Shown here piece after piece: positions 40,329 through 48,267 of a DNA stretch of 64,000 nucleotides. The DNA is taken from the NCBI RefSeq assembly GCF_000382045.1, contig NZ_KB907450.1, positions 1,564,204 to 1,628,203 of the forward strand, in the 5' to 3' direction. The notes beneath the pieces were generated by a model. It was not told where the DNA came from. It worked only from the letters and a program-made list of their open reading frames with translations, and did not search any database. The translations under genes and the position numbers were made by a program. The first letter of the stretch is position 1; every line of letters starts with the position of its first letter. This DNA comes from Variovorax atrisoli 110B (GTDB lineage: Bacteria; Pseudomonadota; Gammaproteobacteria; Burkholderiales; Burkholderiaceae_C).

Positions 40329-41489
40329 CTACTTCTGCCGCGCCAGCCAGTCGCGCAGCCGCTCCACGCCCTTCACCAGCCGCTGCGGGTCCTTCGAGGC
40401 GAAGCACCAGCGCAGCCAGCCCTGCGCCTCGGGCGCGAAGGCGTTGCCCGGCGCGAGCCCCAGGCCGGCCTCGGCCACCAGCCGCTTGGCCACTTCGAGC
40501 GAATCGCCGAAGCCTTCGAGGCGGAAGAAGGCATACATGCCGCCCTTGGCCGGCGCCACCTGCACGCCCGGCAGCGCGGCCAGCAATGGCACCAGCGTGT
40601 CGCGGCACTGCTTCAGGTGGGCCACCACGCGTGGCGTGATCTCCGCCGTGTGCTCGATGGCGGCAATGGCGGCGCGCTGCGTGAACACGCTGGCGCAGGA
40701 GGTGTTGAACTCGATCAGCTTGCCGATGCCATCCACCATCGACGGCGGAAGCACCAGCCAGCCCAGGCGCCATCCGGTCATGAGGAAGCTCTTGGAGAAG
40801 CTGTGCGTCACCACGAGCCGGTCGTCCGGCTTCGAGATGTCGAGGAAGCTCGGCGCGCAGGCGTTGGGGGTGGGCTCGAAATAGAGCCGTTCGTACACCT
40901 CGTCGGCCAGGATCCAGGTGCCGGTCTGGCGGCAGTGGTCGAGCACGGCCTGCTGCTCGTCGCGGCTCATGGTCCAGCCGGTGGGATTGTTCGGCGCATT
41001 GACGATCAGCAGCTTCGTCTTCGACGTGACCGCTTCGCGCAGCGCCTGCAGGTCGAGCGTCCACTGCCCGTTCACCGGCACAAGCGGCAGCGTGCGCACA
41101 TGCGCGCCCATGATCGCGGGCTGCGCCGTCAGGTTGGGCCACACGGGCGTGACGGCGACCACTTCGTCGCCCGCATCGACAAGCGCCTGCACCGCCAGCA
41201 TCAGCGCACTCACGCCGCCCGAGGTGACGGCGATGCGCGAGGCATCGACCTTGGGGTGCAGCCCGCTGGCATAGCGCGCGATGGCCTCGCGCAGCTCGGG
41301 CAGGCCGAGGTTGTGGGCATAGAAGGTCTCGCCGCGCTGCAGCGATTCGATGGCCGCCTGGCGGACCACCTCGGGGGTGACTTCGTCGCTCTCGCCGAAC
41401 CAGAAGGCCAGCACGTCGCTGCGGCCCATGCCGGCATTGGCGACTTCGCGGATCTTCGATGCTTCGAGGTTGTGGATGGCTTCACGCAT
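40329..41489 (-). CDS. PLP-dependent aminotransferase, class I/II
   Basis: A 386-residue fold-type I aminotransferase. The PLP-binding lysine is in THSFSKSFLMTGWRLGW, near residue 231. NAPNNPTGWTMSRDE (about 165-180) is the conserved cofactor/substrate Asn region, and the C-terminal Arg for the carboxylate is in the LRWCF segment. It belongs to the aspartate/aromatic-type group; substrate specificity is not readable. It follows a periplasmic binding protein gene by 30 bp on the same strand, so both may be co-transcribed. Confidence 0.88.
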   Translation of the reverse strand: MREAIHNLEASKIREVANAGMGRSDVLAFWFGESDEVTPEVVRQAAIESLQRGETFYAHNLGLPELREAIARYASGLHPKVDASRIAVTSGGVSALMLAVQALVDAGDEVVAVTPVWPNLTAQPAIMGAHVRTLPLVPVNGQWTLDLQALREAVTSKTKLLIVNAPNNPTGWTMSRDEQQAVLDHCRQTGTWILADEVYERLYFEPTPNACAPSFLDISKPDDRLVVTHSFSKSFLMTGWRLGWLVLPPSMVDGIGKLIEFNTSCASVFTQRAAIAAIEHTAEITPRVVAHLKQCRDTLVPLLAALPGVQVAPAKGGMYAFFRLEGFGDSLEVAKRLVAEAGLGLAPGNAFAPEAQGWLRWCFASKDPQRLVKGVERLRDWLARQK

Positions 41490-41519
41490 GTCGACAGTTC
41501 CTGTTGTTCGTCATCGGAT

Positions 41520-42821
41520 TCAAGGTCTCTTCATCTTGCACGAGGTCGGCAGCTCGGCGCGCTCGGGAGCGATGGTCTTGACGACGCGAAAGCCATAGCC
41601 CGAGCCTTCCACGTCGAACTGCACGCCGGGCCTGCCCTGCCTGTCCATCACGCCCACCACCAGCTGTTGCTGGAACTGGTGGTCCGCCGCGCGCATGCGC
41701 CCGCGCTGGCCGTACATGCCGACGTCGGCCTGCTCGAGGGCGCGCGCCACGGGCAAGGCATCGGCACTGCCCGCGCGTTCGAAGGCCTGCACGAGCGCCT
41801 CGACCATGAGCTGCAGCCGCATGTGCACGTAGTCGTCGGCGGGCTTCGGGAAACGCGCTCGGAAGGCCCGGTAGAAGGCCTCCGACTGCGCCGTCTGCAC
41901 GTTGGGCAGCCAGTCGGCCACCGCCACAACGCGCCCGATGCCCGCATCGCCGATGGCGGCCGGCGCGCCCAGCGCATTGCCGTAGAAGGTGTAGAAGCTG
42001 CCGCCGAAGCCTGCTTCGCGCGCGGCCTTCACCAGCAGCGTGAGGTCGTTGCCCCAGTTGCCGGTGACCACCGCCTGTGCGCCGCTGGCGATGATCTTCG
42101 TGGCATAGGGCGAGAAGTCCTTCACCTTGCCCATGGGGTGCAGTTCGTCGCCGACGATCTCCACATCGCGCCGCTGCGCGCCGAGCTGGCGGCGCGCCTC
42201 GCGCAGCACGGCCTGGCCGAAGCTGTAGTCCTGACCGATCAGGTAGACGCGCTTGAGCGACGCGTCGTCCTTCATCACGTCCATCAGCGCGGCCATGCGC
42301 ATGTCGGCATGCGCATCGAAGCGGAAGTGCCAGAAGCTGCAGCGCTCGTTGGTGAGCGCCGGGTCGACAGCCGCATAGTTGAGGAAGATCGCGCGCCGCG
42401 AAGGATCGCGATCGTTGTGCTTGTCGATGGCATCGATCAGCGCCGCAGCAGTGGCCGACGAATTGCCCTGCAGCACGATGCGCGCGCCGTCGTCGAGCGC
42501 GGCGCGCAGCGCGGAGAGCGCTTCCTCGTTCTGTCCCTTGCTGTCGTAGCGGTCGAGCTGCAGCGGCCGCGCGCCTCCAGCGACGCCCGGCAGCCTGATG
42601 CCGCCGCGCGCATTCACGCGCTCCACGGCCCACAGCAAGTTGCGGAAGACGGCCTCGCCGGTGTTGGCGAAGGGCCCGCTCATGCTTTCGATGAGTGCGA
42701 GCCGGATGGGCGCGACAGGCGCCGAAGCCGCGGCCTGCGCAAGCGCCGCGAAAGGCTTCGCGCATAGCGCCAGCGCCGCGAATTTCAAGGTCTCGCGGCG
42801 CAAATTAAAGGGGGGATGCAT
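41520..42821 (-). CDS. Periplasmic type-1 ABC substrate-binding protein
   Basis: A 433-residue HAAT-type binding protein. The signal has a Tat-like RRETLK motif (residues 8-13) and an Ala-rich region cleaved near AQA. The mature chain starts with APIRLALIESMSGPFANTGEAVFRNLLWAVERVNARGG, as in branched-chain amino acid-type receptors. No permease or ATPase genes are adjacent, so it is an orphan receptor that must share a transporter or serve another role. The start at 42821 is chosen because the upstream in-frame residues precede the signal peptide. Confidence 0.82.
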   Translation of the reverse strand: MHPPFNLRRETLKFAALALCAKPFAALAQAAASAPVAPIRLALIESMSGPFANTGEAVFRNLLWAVERVNARGGIRLPGVAGGARPLQLDRYDSKGQNEEALSALRAALDDGARIVLQGNSSATAAALIDAIDKHNDRDPSRRAIFLNYAAVDPALTNERCSFWHFRFDAHADMRMAALMDVMKDDASLKRVYLIGQDYSFGQAVLREARRQLGAQRRDVEIVGDELHPMGKVKDFSPYATKIIASGAQAVVTGNWGNDLTLLVKAAREAGFGGSFYTFYGNALGAPAAIGDAGIGRVVAVADWLPNVQTAQSEAFYRAFRARFPKPADDYVHMRLQLMVEALVQAFERAGSADALPVARALEQADVGMYGQRGRMRAADHQFQQQLVVGVMDRQGRPGVQFDVEGSGYGFRVVKTIAPERAELPTSCKMKRP

Positions 42822-42824
42822 TGT

Positions 42825-42853
42825 CTTGAAACGCGTGCCGCTGCGCCTAGATG
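42825..42853 (+). promoter_or_regulatory. Candidate sigma-32 promoter of the hsp20 gene
   Basis: CTTGAAA, 14 bp, CCTAGATG resembles the heat-shock consensus CTTGAAA-N(11-16)-CCCCATnT. The -35 part is perfect and the -10 part partial. It lies about 90 bp before the Hsp20 ATG. Confidence 0.4.
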
Positions 42854-42943
42854 AGGTCTCAAGCGGCACTCACGATGGAACGGCCGCGCAGTGTAAGGGA
42901 CACACATTCCTTGTCCCCATTGTGTTCACTCAGGAGTTCTCAC

Positions 42944-43315
42944 ATGTTTTTCGCCCCCACCCTTCGCACCGCCCGCTTCGCACCCCGCGCCTATGACCGT
43001 TCGTTCGAACGCTTCGTGAACGAAGCCTTCGCCGGTGCGCGCCGTTCGCCGCTCGTGGAGCAGGACGACAAGAGCTGGACCCTCTCGCTCGACGTGCCGG
43101 GATTCGCTCGCGAAGACCTCGCCATCAGCATCGAAGGCGCCGTGCTGCGCATCGAGAGCAAGGCCGAAGCCAAGCGCCAGTTCAAGGCTGCCTACGAGCT
43201 GCCGCAGGACATCGACGTGGCCGCCAGCGAAGCGAAGCTCGAGAACGGCGTGCTCACGCTGAAGCTCGGCAAGCTGGTGCCGGTGAGCCAGGCGACTCAG
43301 TTGCAAATCAACTAA
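42944..43315 (+). CDS. Hsp20-family small heat-shock protein
   Basis: A 123-residue alpha-crystallin protein. The core begins DDKSWTLSLDVPGFAREDLAISIEG and ends ENGVLTLKLGKL. The LQI near the C-terminus is a possible I-x-I-type contact. It would hold unfolding proteins in the cytoplasm without ATP. AGGAG seven bases upstream supports the start at 42944. At 123 residues it is shorter than E. coli IbpA (137). It is a single-gene unit. Confidence 0.88.
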   Translation: MFFAPTLRTARFAPRAYDRSFERFVNEAFAGARRSPLVEQDDKSWTLSLDVPGFAREDLAISIEGAVLRIESKAEAKRQFKAAYELPQDIDVAASEAKLENGVLTLKLGKLVPVSQATQLQIN

Positions 43316-43351
43316 TCAGGCTTAAGCCCACAAGAGGAAAATGTTAGTAAG

Positions 43352-43376
43352 GCTCGTTTTTTGACATTAAACGAGC
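43352..43376. other. Hairpin downstream of hsp20
   Basis: GCTCGTTT and AAACGAGC form a perfect eight-bp stem around a nine-base loop. No T-run follows. It is the first of two strong hairpins after hsp20 and may protect the mRNA 3' end. Confidence 0.45.
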
Positions 43377-43401
43377 ACCTTATTCACAATAGCGCTGGAT
43401 T

Positions 43402-43427
43402 AACGTCACATGATGTGACGTTTTTTT
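43402..43427 (+). terminator. hsp20 Rho-independent terminator
   Basis: AACGTCACAT-G-ATGTGACGTT, an almost continuous 21-bp palindrome, runs directly into seven T. Pairing would leave a CATGATG-like loop. It ends the hsp20 transcript. Confidence 0.85.
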
Positions 43428-43486
43428 AGAACTTTCTTCTTCGTGGGCGTCTTGTAAACGCACTGAGTTCCCGACGGTGCGGTTCG

Positions 43487-43505
43487 GGTGCCCCTTCAAG
43501 GCACC
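43487..43505 (+). promoter_or_regulatory. Hairpin abutting the hydrolase start codon
   Basis: GGTGCC, loop CCTTCAA, GGCACC: the six-bp stem ends at the base before the ATG at 43506 and covers the place of the ribosome site. It could limit translation initiation. Confidence 0.4.
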
Positions 43506-44264
43506 ATGAAAACTCATCTCCAGCCCGCCAATCCCGACGAACGGTCCGACACGCTCCTGGTTTTCCTGCCGGGTGCGTACCTCAAACCCGACGAATTCGA
43601 GCGCGAAGGCTTCATTGCCGCCGTGCGCGAACGCCACCTTGCAGCCGATGCGCTGCTGGTGGACGCGGACGTGTCCTACTACTACGAGCAGACGCTGTGC
43701 GACAGCCTGCACACCGATGTCATCGAACCGCAGCGCGCCAAGGGCTACAAGTCGATCTGGCTCGTGGGCATTTCGATCGGCGGCTTCGGCGCGCTGATCC
43801 ACGAACTGGCGCGCCCGGGCTCGGTGGACGGCATCGTGGCGCTCGCGCCCTACCTGGGCCGGCGCGTGCTCGGCGCGGAGATCAAGAAGGCCGGCGGCCT
43901 GCGCGCCTGGCAGGCGCCCACCGGGCCGCAGCCCGACGAGGAGCCGGACCGCAAGCTGTGGCCCTTCTTCCAGCAGTACCTGTCGGCAAAGTCGTCGAAG
44001 AAGCTGCCGCGGCTCTACCTCGGCTTCGGGCTGGAAGACCGTTTCGCGAGCAACCACAAGCTGCTGGCCGATGCCCTGCCGCCCGAGCAGGTCTTCACGA
44101 CCGAGGGCGGCCACGACTGGCCGCAATGGCGTCAGCTCTGGCGCAACGTGCTGGAAGTTCTGCCGCTGCCCGCACTCGGCAGGCCGTCGAAGCAAACGAT
44201 TACGCAGTCTCCGGTAGCGGCTGATCAGGCACCGAAAGCGACGCCATGGGCCATCGCGGTCTGA
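43506..44264 (+). CDS. Alpha/beta hydrolase
   Basis: A 252-residue alpha/beta-fold hydrolase. The nucleophile elbow GISIGG places the Ser at residue 90, and GGHDWPQW near residue 205 gives a likely catalytic His. Substrate unknown. The ATG at 43506 is used; an in-frame GTG 18 bases upstream lies within a hairpin. The 3' end runs 65 bp into the convergent tsaD gene (44200-44264), so the last 21 codons are encoded opposite the end of TsaD. Confidence 0.78.
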   Translation: MKTHLQPANPDERSDTLLVFLPGAYLKPDEFEREGFIAAVRERHLAADALLVDADVSYYYEQTLCDSLHTDVIEPQRAKGYKSIWLVGISIGGFGALIHELARPGSVDGIVALAPYLGRRVLGAEIKKAGGLRAWQAPTGPQPDEEPDRKLWPFFQQYLSAKSSKKLPRLYLGFGLEDRFASNHKLLADALPPEQVFTTEGGHDWPQWRQLWRNVLEVLPLPALGRPSKQTITQSPVAADQAPKATPWAIAV

Positions 44265-45261
44265 CGTCGAAGGCATAGCGCTCGCTCGCCTGCGACAGCC
44301 CCGACTGCAGTCGCATCGCGGCGGCCATCGCGATCATGGCGCCGTTGTCGGTGCACAGGTGCAGCTCGGGGTAGTGCACCCGCACCTTGCGCTTCGCGCA
44401 AGCCGCATTCAGCTGCTCGCGCAGGCTCCTGTTGGCGCCCACGCCGCCAGCCACCACCAGCCGCTTGAGGCCGGTCTGCTCCAGCGCCGCGAGCGACTTC
44501 TTCAGAAGCACTTCGACGATGGCCGCCTGCGTCGACGCCGCCAGGTCGGCCTTTCGCGGCTCGAGTTCTTCGCCCAGCTTCTTTGCCTGCGTGAGCACCG
44601 CCGTCTTCAGGCCGGCGAAGGAAAAGTCGAGATCGCCGCTGTGCAGCAGCGGCCGTGGAAGCTTGAAGGCCGCTGCATCGCCGCCTTCGGCCAGCTTTGC
44701 GAGCCAAGGACCGCCGGGGTACGGCAAGCCCATGAGCTTGGCGCTCTTGTCGAAGGCCTCGCCGGCCGCGTCGTCGATGGTTTCGCCCAGCAGTTCGTAG
44801 CGACCCACGCCGTCCACCCGCATCAGCTGCGTGTGGCCGCCGGACACCAGCAGCGCGACGAACGGAAATTCCGGCGGATCGGCACTCAGGAACGGCGACA
44901 GCAGATGCCCTTCGAGGTGATGCACCCCGAGCACTGGCTTGCCCAGCGCCACGCCCAGCGCGCAGGCCACGCCCGCCCCCACCAGCAGTGCGCCCGCGAG
45001 GCCAGGCCCGCGCGTGTACGCCACCACGTCGATCTCTTCGAGCGAGCGGCCGGCTTCGGCCATGACCGTCTCGGTCAGCGGCAGCACGCGCCGGATGTGG
45101 TCGCGGCTGGCCAGCTCGGGCACCACGCCGCCGTAGGCCTGGTGCATGGCGATCTGGCTGTGCAGCGCGTGCGAACGCAGCACCGGCAGCGCGTTGCCTT
45201 GCGACTCGACCAGCGCCACGCCGGTCTCGTCGCAGGATGATTCGATTCCCAACAAGAGCAT
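44200..45261 (-). CDS. tsaD: tRNA threonylcarbamoyladenosine biosynthesis protein TsaD
   Basis: A 353-residue essential enzyme that transfers threonylcarbamoyl to A37 of ANN-decoding tRNAs, with TsaB and TsaE. The N-terminus [17 protein letters not shown] is diagnostic. Metal ligands are in VHHLEGHL (His115 and His119) and a later Asp ([10 protein letters not shown]). It overlaps the alpha/beta hydrolase gene tail-to-tail. It is divergent from nasR, with 128 bp between. Confidence 0.96.
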   Translation of the reverse strand: MLLLGIESSCDETGVALVESQGNALPVLRSHALHSQIAMHQAYGGVVPELASRDHIRRVLPLTETVMAEAGRSLEEIDVVAYTRGPGLAGALLVGAGVACALGVALGKPVLGVHHLEGHLLSPFLSADPPEFPFVALLVSGGHTQLMRVDGVGRYELLGETIDDAAGEAFDKSAKLMGLPYPGGPWLAKLAEGGDAAAFKLPRPLLHSGDLDFSFAGLKTAVLTQAKKLGEELEPRKADLAASTQAAIVEVLLKKSLAALEQTGLKRLVVAGGVGANRSLREQLNAACAKRKVRVHYPELHLCTDNGAMIAMAAAMRLQSGLSQASERYAFDVRPRWPMASLSVPDQPLPETA

Positions 45262-45344
45262 GCCGCGAGTGTAGGCGGCGGCCCCCGCCCGGCGCCTGCG
45301 AAGGGGCAAGCGGCGGCCTTTCCGCGCCCTGGCCTCGACCCGCG

Positions 45345-45360
45345 AGGCACGGATGTTGCA
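45345..45360 (+). promoter_or_regulatory. nasR: Sigma-54-type promoter upstream of nasR
   Basis: AGGCACGGATGTTGCA matches TGGCACGN4TTGCW with only the first base different. The essential GG (45346-45347) and GC (45358-45359) are exactly ten bases apart. Transcription would start near 45371, giving a leader of about 19 bases to the nasR ATG. No GCAC-N7-GTGC activator site is visible in the short spacer. Confidence 0.55.
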
Positions 45361-45389
45361 GCGACACCGCGCAGAGACCGCGCCCCACC

Positions 45390-46655
45390 ATGAAATCCGG
45401 ACTGAGCTTCCTCATCGCCGCCCGCCGTTGCGAAATCGACGAGCTGGACCGGCTCGCCCGAACCAGCGAGCTGGTGGGCGTGATCGGCCGCCTGGTCCAT
45501 GCGCTGCAGCGCGAGCGAGGCATGTCGAACATGTTCCTCACCTCGCGCGGCAGCCGCTTCGGCGAGCAGCGCGGCCCGCAGATCGCCGAGTGCCTCGCGC
45601 TGGAGCAGGAGGTGCGCGCGGGTTTCGACCAGCTCGAAGCCGACAACTACCACCGCGGCGCCGACGCGAGCAACAACGCGCGCCTGTTCAGCCGCATCGC
45701 CTGGGTGCTGCCGGGCCTGGATGCCCTGCCCGCCCTGCGCCGCCGCGTCGACGCGCTGGCGCTCAAGCCAGCCCAGTCCACCGCCGCCTTCGCCAAGCTG
45801 ATCGCGGGCCTGCTCTCGGTGGTGTTCGAGGCGGCCGACGGTGCCACCGACCCCGAGATCTCGCGCCTGCTGGTCGCGATGTTCAACTTCATGCAGGGCA
45901 AGGAATTCGCGGGCCAGGAGCGCGCCTTCGGCGCCGCCGCGCTCGCGCTGGGCCGCAGCGACGAGGCACAGCGCCTGCAGTGGCTGCACCTGATCGAATC
46001 GCAGGAGCGCTGCTTCCAGGTGTTCACCGAGTTCTCGGGCGAGGCGGTGCTCGCCCTCTGGCGCGAGAGCCAGCCCGACTCGGAAGTGGCCGAGCTCGAG
46101 CGCATCCGCCGGCGCGGCGCGGCTTCCGGGCCGGCCGACGTGGCGCTCAGCGAGGCCTGGTTCGACTGCTGCACCCGCCGCATCGACGCCATGAAGACCG
46201 TCGAGGAACGCCTCGCCAGCGACCTGCGCGCGCTGTGCGAGCACAAGACAGCGCAGGCACGCAGCGAGCTGCGCGAATACCGCCAGCTGCTGGACACGCT
46301 CGCACCCCAGGCCGGCGCCCTCTTCTTCGACGATGCCGACGCGCAGGCGGCGGCTCCCGCACAGCTCGGCCGCCACCTGGAGCGCTCTGTGCTCGACATG
46401 GTCCGCGAGCAGTCACAGCGCCTGCAGGCCATGAGCGACGAACTCGAGACCGTGCGCGCCTCGCTCAACGAGCGCAAGCTCGTCGAGCGCGCCAAGGGCC
46501 TGCTGATGGCGCACCGCCGTCTCAGCGAGGAAGAGGCGCACAAGATGCTGCGCCAGACCGCCATGAACCAGAAGCGCAGGCTGGTGGACGTGGCCGAGTC
46601 GATGCTCGCGATGGCCGACTACCTGCCCATGCTCGACCGCGCACCGTCGCGCTGA
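45390..46655 (+). CDS. nasR: Nitrate-responsive antiterminator, NIT and ANTAR domains
   Basis: A 421-residue RNA-binding regulator. The N-terminal ~300 residues are helical and match the nitrate/nitrite-sensing NIT domain ([27 protein letters not shown] near residues 30-56 is characteristic). The C-terminal ~75 residues form an ANTAR domain ([21 protein letters not shown]... [10 protein letters not shown]). On nitrate binding, NasR of Klebsiella binds a leader hairpin and prevents termination upstream of the nas genes. The matching leader signals are present directly downstream (46837-46966). The ATG at 45390 is chosen because the upstream frame is intergenic. Confidence 0.9.
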   Translation: MKSGLSFLIAARRCEIDELDRLARTSELVGVIGRLVHALQRERGMSNMFLTSRGSRFGEQRGPQIAECLALEQEVRAGFDQLEADNYHRGADASNNARLFSRIAWVLPGLDALPALRRRVDALALKPAQSTAAFAKLIAGLLSVVFEAADGATDPEISRLLVAMFNFMQGKEFAGQERAFGAAALALGRSDEAQRLQWLHLIESQERCFQVFTEFSGEAVLALWRESQPDSEVAELERIRRRGAASGPADVALSEAWFDCCTRRIDAMKTVEERLASDLRALCEHKTAQARSELREYRQLLDTLAPQAGALFFDDADAQAAAPAQLGRHLERSVLDMVREQSQRLQAMSDELETVRASLNERKLVERAKGLLMAHRRLSEEEAHKMLRQTAMNQKRRLVDVAESMLAMADYLPMLDRAPSR

Positions 46656-46690
46656 AGCAAGCGCCCACGGGGCGTTCAAGTTGGTGCACC

Positions 46691-46705
46691 GCACAACAAT
46701 CGTGC
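46691..46705. promoter_or_regulatory. NtrC-type enhancer site
   Basis: GCACAACAATCGTGC fits GCAC-N7-GTGC, the spacing known from NtrC sites such as those before glnA in enterics. A further GGTGCACC half-site cluster lies just upstream (46683-46690). The centre is about 135 bp before the expected transcription start. Confidence 0.65.
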
Positions 46706-46806
46706 CATCGCCCATCGTCACCCCGAATCGCCCCTCACCCGCGTTCGGCCGCGGATTCATTCGACATACAGCTACCTTCTTGATAGCGGCCGGCGAATCT
46801 CGAAGC

Positions 46807-46822
46807 TGGCACACCGCTTGCA
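46807..46822 (+). promoter_or_regulatory. Sigma-54 promoter of the nas operon
   Basis: TGGCACACCGCTTGCA: -24 TGGCAC and -12 TTGCA, with GG (46808-46809) and GC (46820-46821) ten bases apart. The start point should be about 46833, which places both leader hairpins in the transcript. Confidence 0.75.
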
Positions 46823-46836
46823 AGCACTGAGCGCAC

Positions 46837-46853
46837 AGGTCCTCGATGGACCT
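46837..46853 (+). ncRNA. Leader hairpin P1
   Basis: AGGTCC, loop TCGAT, GGACCT: perfect six-bp stem at the very start of the predicted transcript. Its five-base loop does not match the A1/G4 hexaloop rule, so if it is the P1 of an ANTAR target it is a degenerate one. Confidence 0.5.
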
Positions 46854-46864
46854 TCAGGCAGGCG

Positions 46865-46882
46865 GCACCCAACGGCGGGTGC
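46865..46882 (+). ncRNA. Leader hairpin P2, ANTAR-type hexaloop
   Basis: GCACCC, loop AACGGC, GGGTGC: a perfect six-bp stem with a hexaloop having A at position 1 and G at position 4, the features recognised by ANTAR antiterminators (EutV, NasR). It lies 17 bases before the terminator stem. Confidence 0.7.
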
Positions 46883-46899
46883 TTCCCACCGAACCGGAC

Positions 46900-46966
46900 A
46901 AAGGCGTCCCCATCCCGCAAGGGCTCGTTTTCGAGCAGCCCCTGCGCGGTGCGGACGCCTTTTCGT
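46900..46966 (+). terminator. Leader terminator of the nas operon
   Basis: AAAGGCGTCC (46900-46909) pairs with GGACGCCTTT (46953-46962), enclosing a smaller hairpin (GGGCTCG-TTTT-CGAGC-AGCCC). TTTTCGTTTTTGTCGTTTTC follows. It would stop transcription before nrtA unless NasR acts. Confidence 0.75.
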
Positions 46967-47012
46967 TTTTGTCGTTTTCTTTGTTGTTCGTCCTCAACCG
47001 GAGCCCCGCGCC

Positions 47013-48257
47013 ATGACCGACCTGCTCAAAACCCGCCTCAGCCGACGCCGCGTCCTGCAAGCCGCCGCCGTCGGTGCCGTCGGCATCGACCCCGCCTTGC
47101 GCGCGGCCGTCTGGGCCCAGGGCTCCGACAAGCCCGAGAAGGAAGAAGTGAAGATCGGCTTCATCCCGCTCACCGACTGCGCCAGCGTGGTGATGGCCTC
47201 GGTGCTGGGGATCGACAAGAAGTACGGCGTGAAGATCGTGCCCAGCAAGGAAGCCAGCTGGGCCAGCGTGCGCGACAAGCTGGCCAACGGCGAGCTCGAC
47301 TTCGCCCACGTGCTCTATGGCCTGATCTACGGCATGCACCTGGGCCTGAGCGGCCCGAAGAAGGACATGGCCGTGCTCATGACGCTCAACAACAACGGCC
47401 AGGCCATCACGCTGTCGAAGAAGCTGGCCGACAAGGGCGCGGTCGACGCCGCATCGCTCGCCAAGCTCATCGCCAGCGAGAAGCGCGAATACACCTTCGC
47501 GCAGACCTTCCCCACCGGCACGCACGCCATGTGGCTCTACTACTGGCTCGCATCGGCCGGCATCGATCCGTTCAAGGACGTGAAGAACATCACCGTGCCG
47601 CCTCCGCAGATGGTCGCCAACATGCGCGTGGGCAACATGGACGGCTACTGCGTGGGCGAACCCTGGGGCCAGCGCGCGATCATGGACGGCATCGGCATCA
47701 CCGCCATCACCACGCAGGACATCTGGAAGGACCACCCCGAGAAGGTGCTGGGCACCACGGCCGACTTCGCGAAGAAGTACCCCAACACGGCGCGCGCGGT
47801 GACGGCGGCCATCCTCGAAGCCGGCAAGTGGATCGACACCGGCCTGCAGAACAAGAACAAGATGGCCGAGACCATCGCCGACAAGAGCTACGTCAACACC
47901 AGCGTGGACGCCATCAACCAGCGCATCCTGGGCCGCTACACCAACGGCCTGGGCAAGAGCTGGGACGACCCCAACCACATGAAGTTCTACAACGGCGGCG
48001 CCGTGAACTTCCCCTACCTCTCCGACGGCATGTGGTTCCTCACGCAGCACAAGCGCTGGGGCCTGCTGAAGGAGCACCCCGACTACCTGAAGGTGGCCAC
48101 CGAGATCAACCGCATCGACATCTACAAGCAGGCCGCCGCCGCCACGCAGACGCCGGTGCCCAAGGACGCGATGCGCAGCAGCAAGCTCTTCGACGGCTCC
48201 GTCTGGGACGGCAAGGACCCGAAGAAGTACGCCGACTCCTTCAAGCTCCATGCATAA
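47013..48257 (+). CDS. nrtA: Nitrate ABC transporter substrate-binding protein (NrtA/CmpA family)
   Basis: A 414-residue receptor with a Tat signal (SRRRVLQAAAVGAVG, residues 10-24). The mature protein starts KPEKEEVKIGFIPLTDCASVVMAS, as in nitrate/nitrite/bicarbonate-binding proteins NrtA and CmpA. Its place upstream of nrtB-nrtD-nirBD-nasA points to nitrate as ligand. The start at 47013 has GGAG eight bases upstream. First structural gene of the nas operon. Confidence 0.92.
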   Translation: MTDLLKTRLSRRRVLQAAAVGAVGIDPALRAAVWAQGSDKPEKEEVKIGFIPLTDCASVVMASVLGIDKKYGVKIVPSKEASWASVRDKLANGELDFAHVLYGLIYGMHLGLSGPKKDMAVLMTLNNNGQAITLSKKLADKGAVDAASLAKLIASEKREYTFAQTFPTGTHAMWLYYWLASAGIDPFKDVKNITVPPPQMVANMRVGNMDGYCVGEPWGQRAIMDGIGITAITTQDIWKDHPEKVLGTTADFAKKYPNTARAVTAAILEAGKWIDTGLQNKNKMAETIADKSYVNTSVDAINQRILGRYTNGLGKSWDDPNHMKFYNGGAVNFPYLSDGMWFLTQHKRWGLLKEHPDYLKVATEINRIDIYKQAAAATQTPVPKDAMRSSKLFDGSVWDGKDPKKYADSFKLHA

Positions 48258-48267
48258 GGAGAACGAC

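Larger units (their letters stand above)
46656..47012 (+). promoter_or_regulatory. nas operon control region and leader
   Basis: This 357-bp gene-free stretch between nasR and nrtA holds, in order: an NtrC-type site (46691-46705), a sigma-54 promoter (46807-46822), hairpin P1 (46837-46853), hexaloop hairpin P2 (46865-46882) and a terminator (46900-46966), then 46 bp with a GGAG ribosome site before nrtA. No ORF in it is convincing. Confidence 0.8.

Noticed and set aside
42897..42943. RNA thermometer (ROSE or fourU) before hsp20
   Set aside because: No sequence that pairs well with the AGGAG was found by eye; only a separate hairpin upstream.
46837..46853. P1 as a canonical ANTAR hexaloop hairpin
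   Set aside because: The stem is perfect, but the loop has five bases (TCGAT) and no A1/G4 pattern. It is kept as a hairpin, not as a confirmed ANTAR motif.
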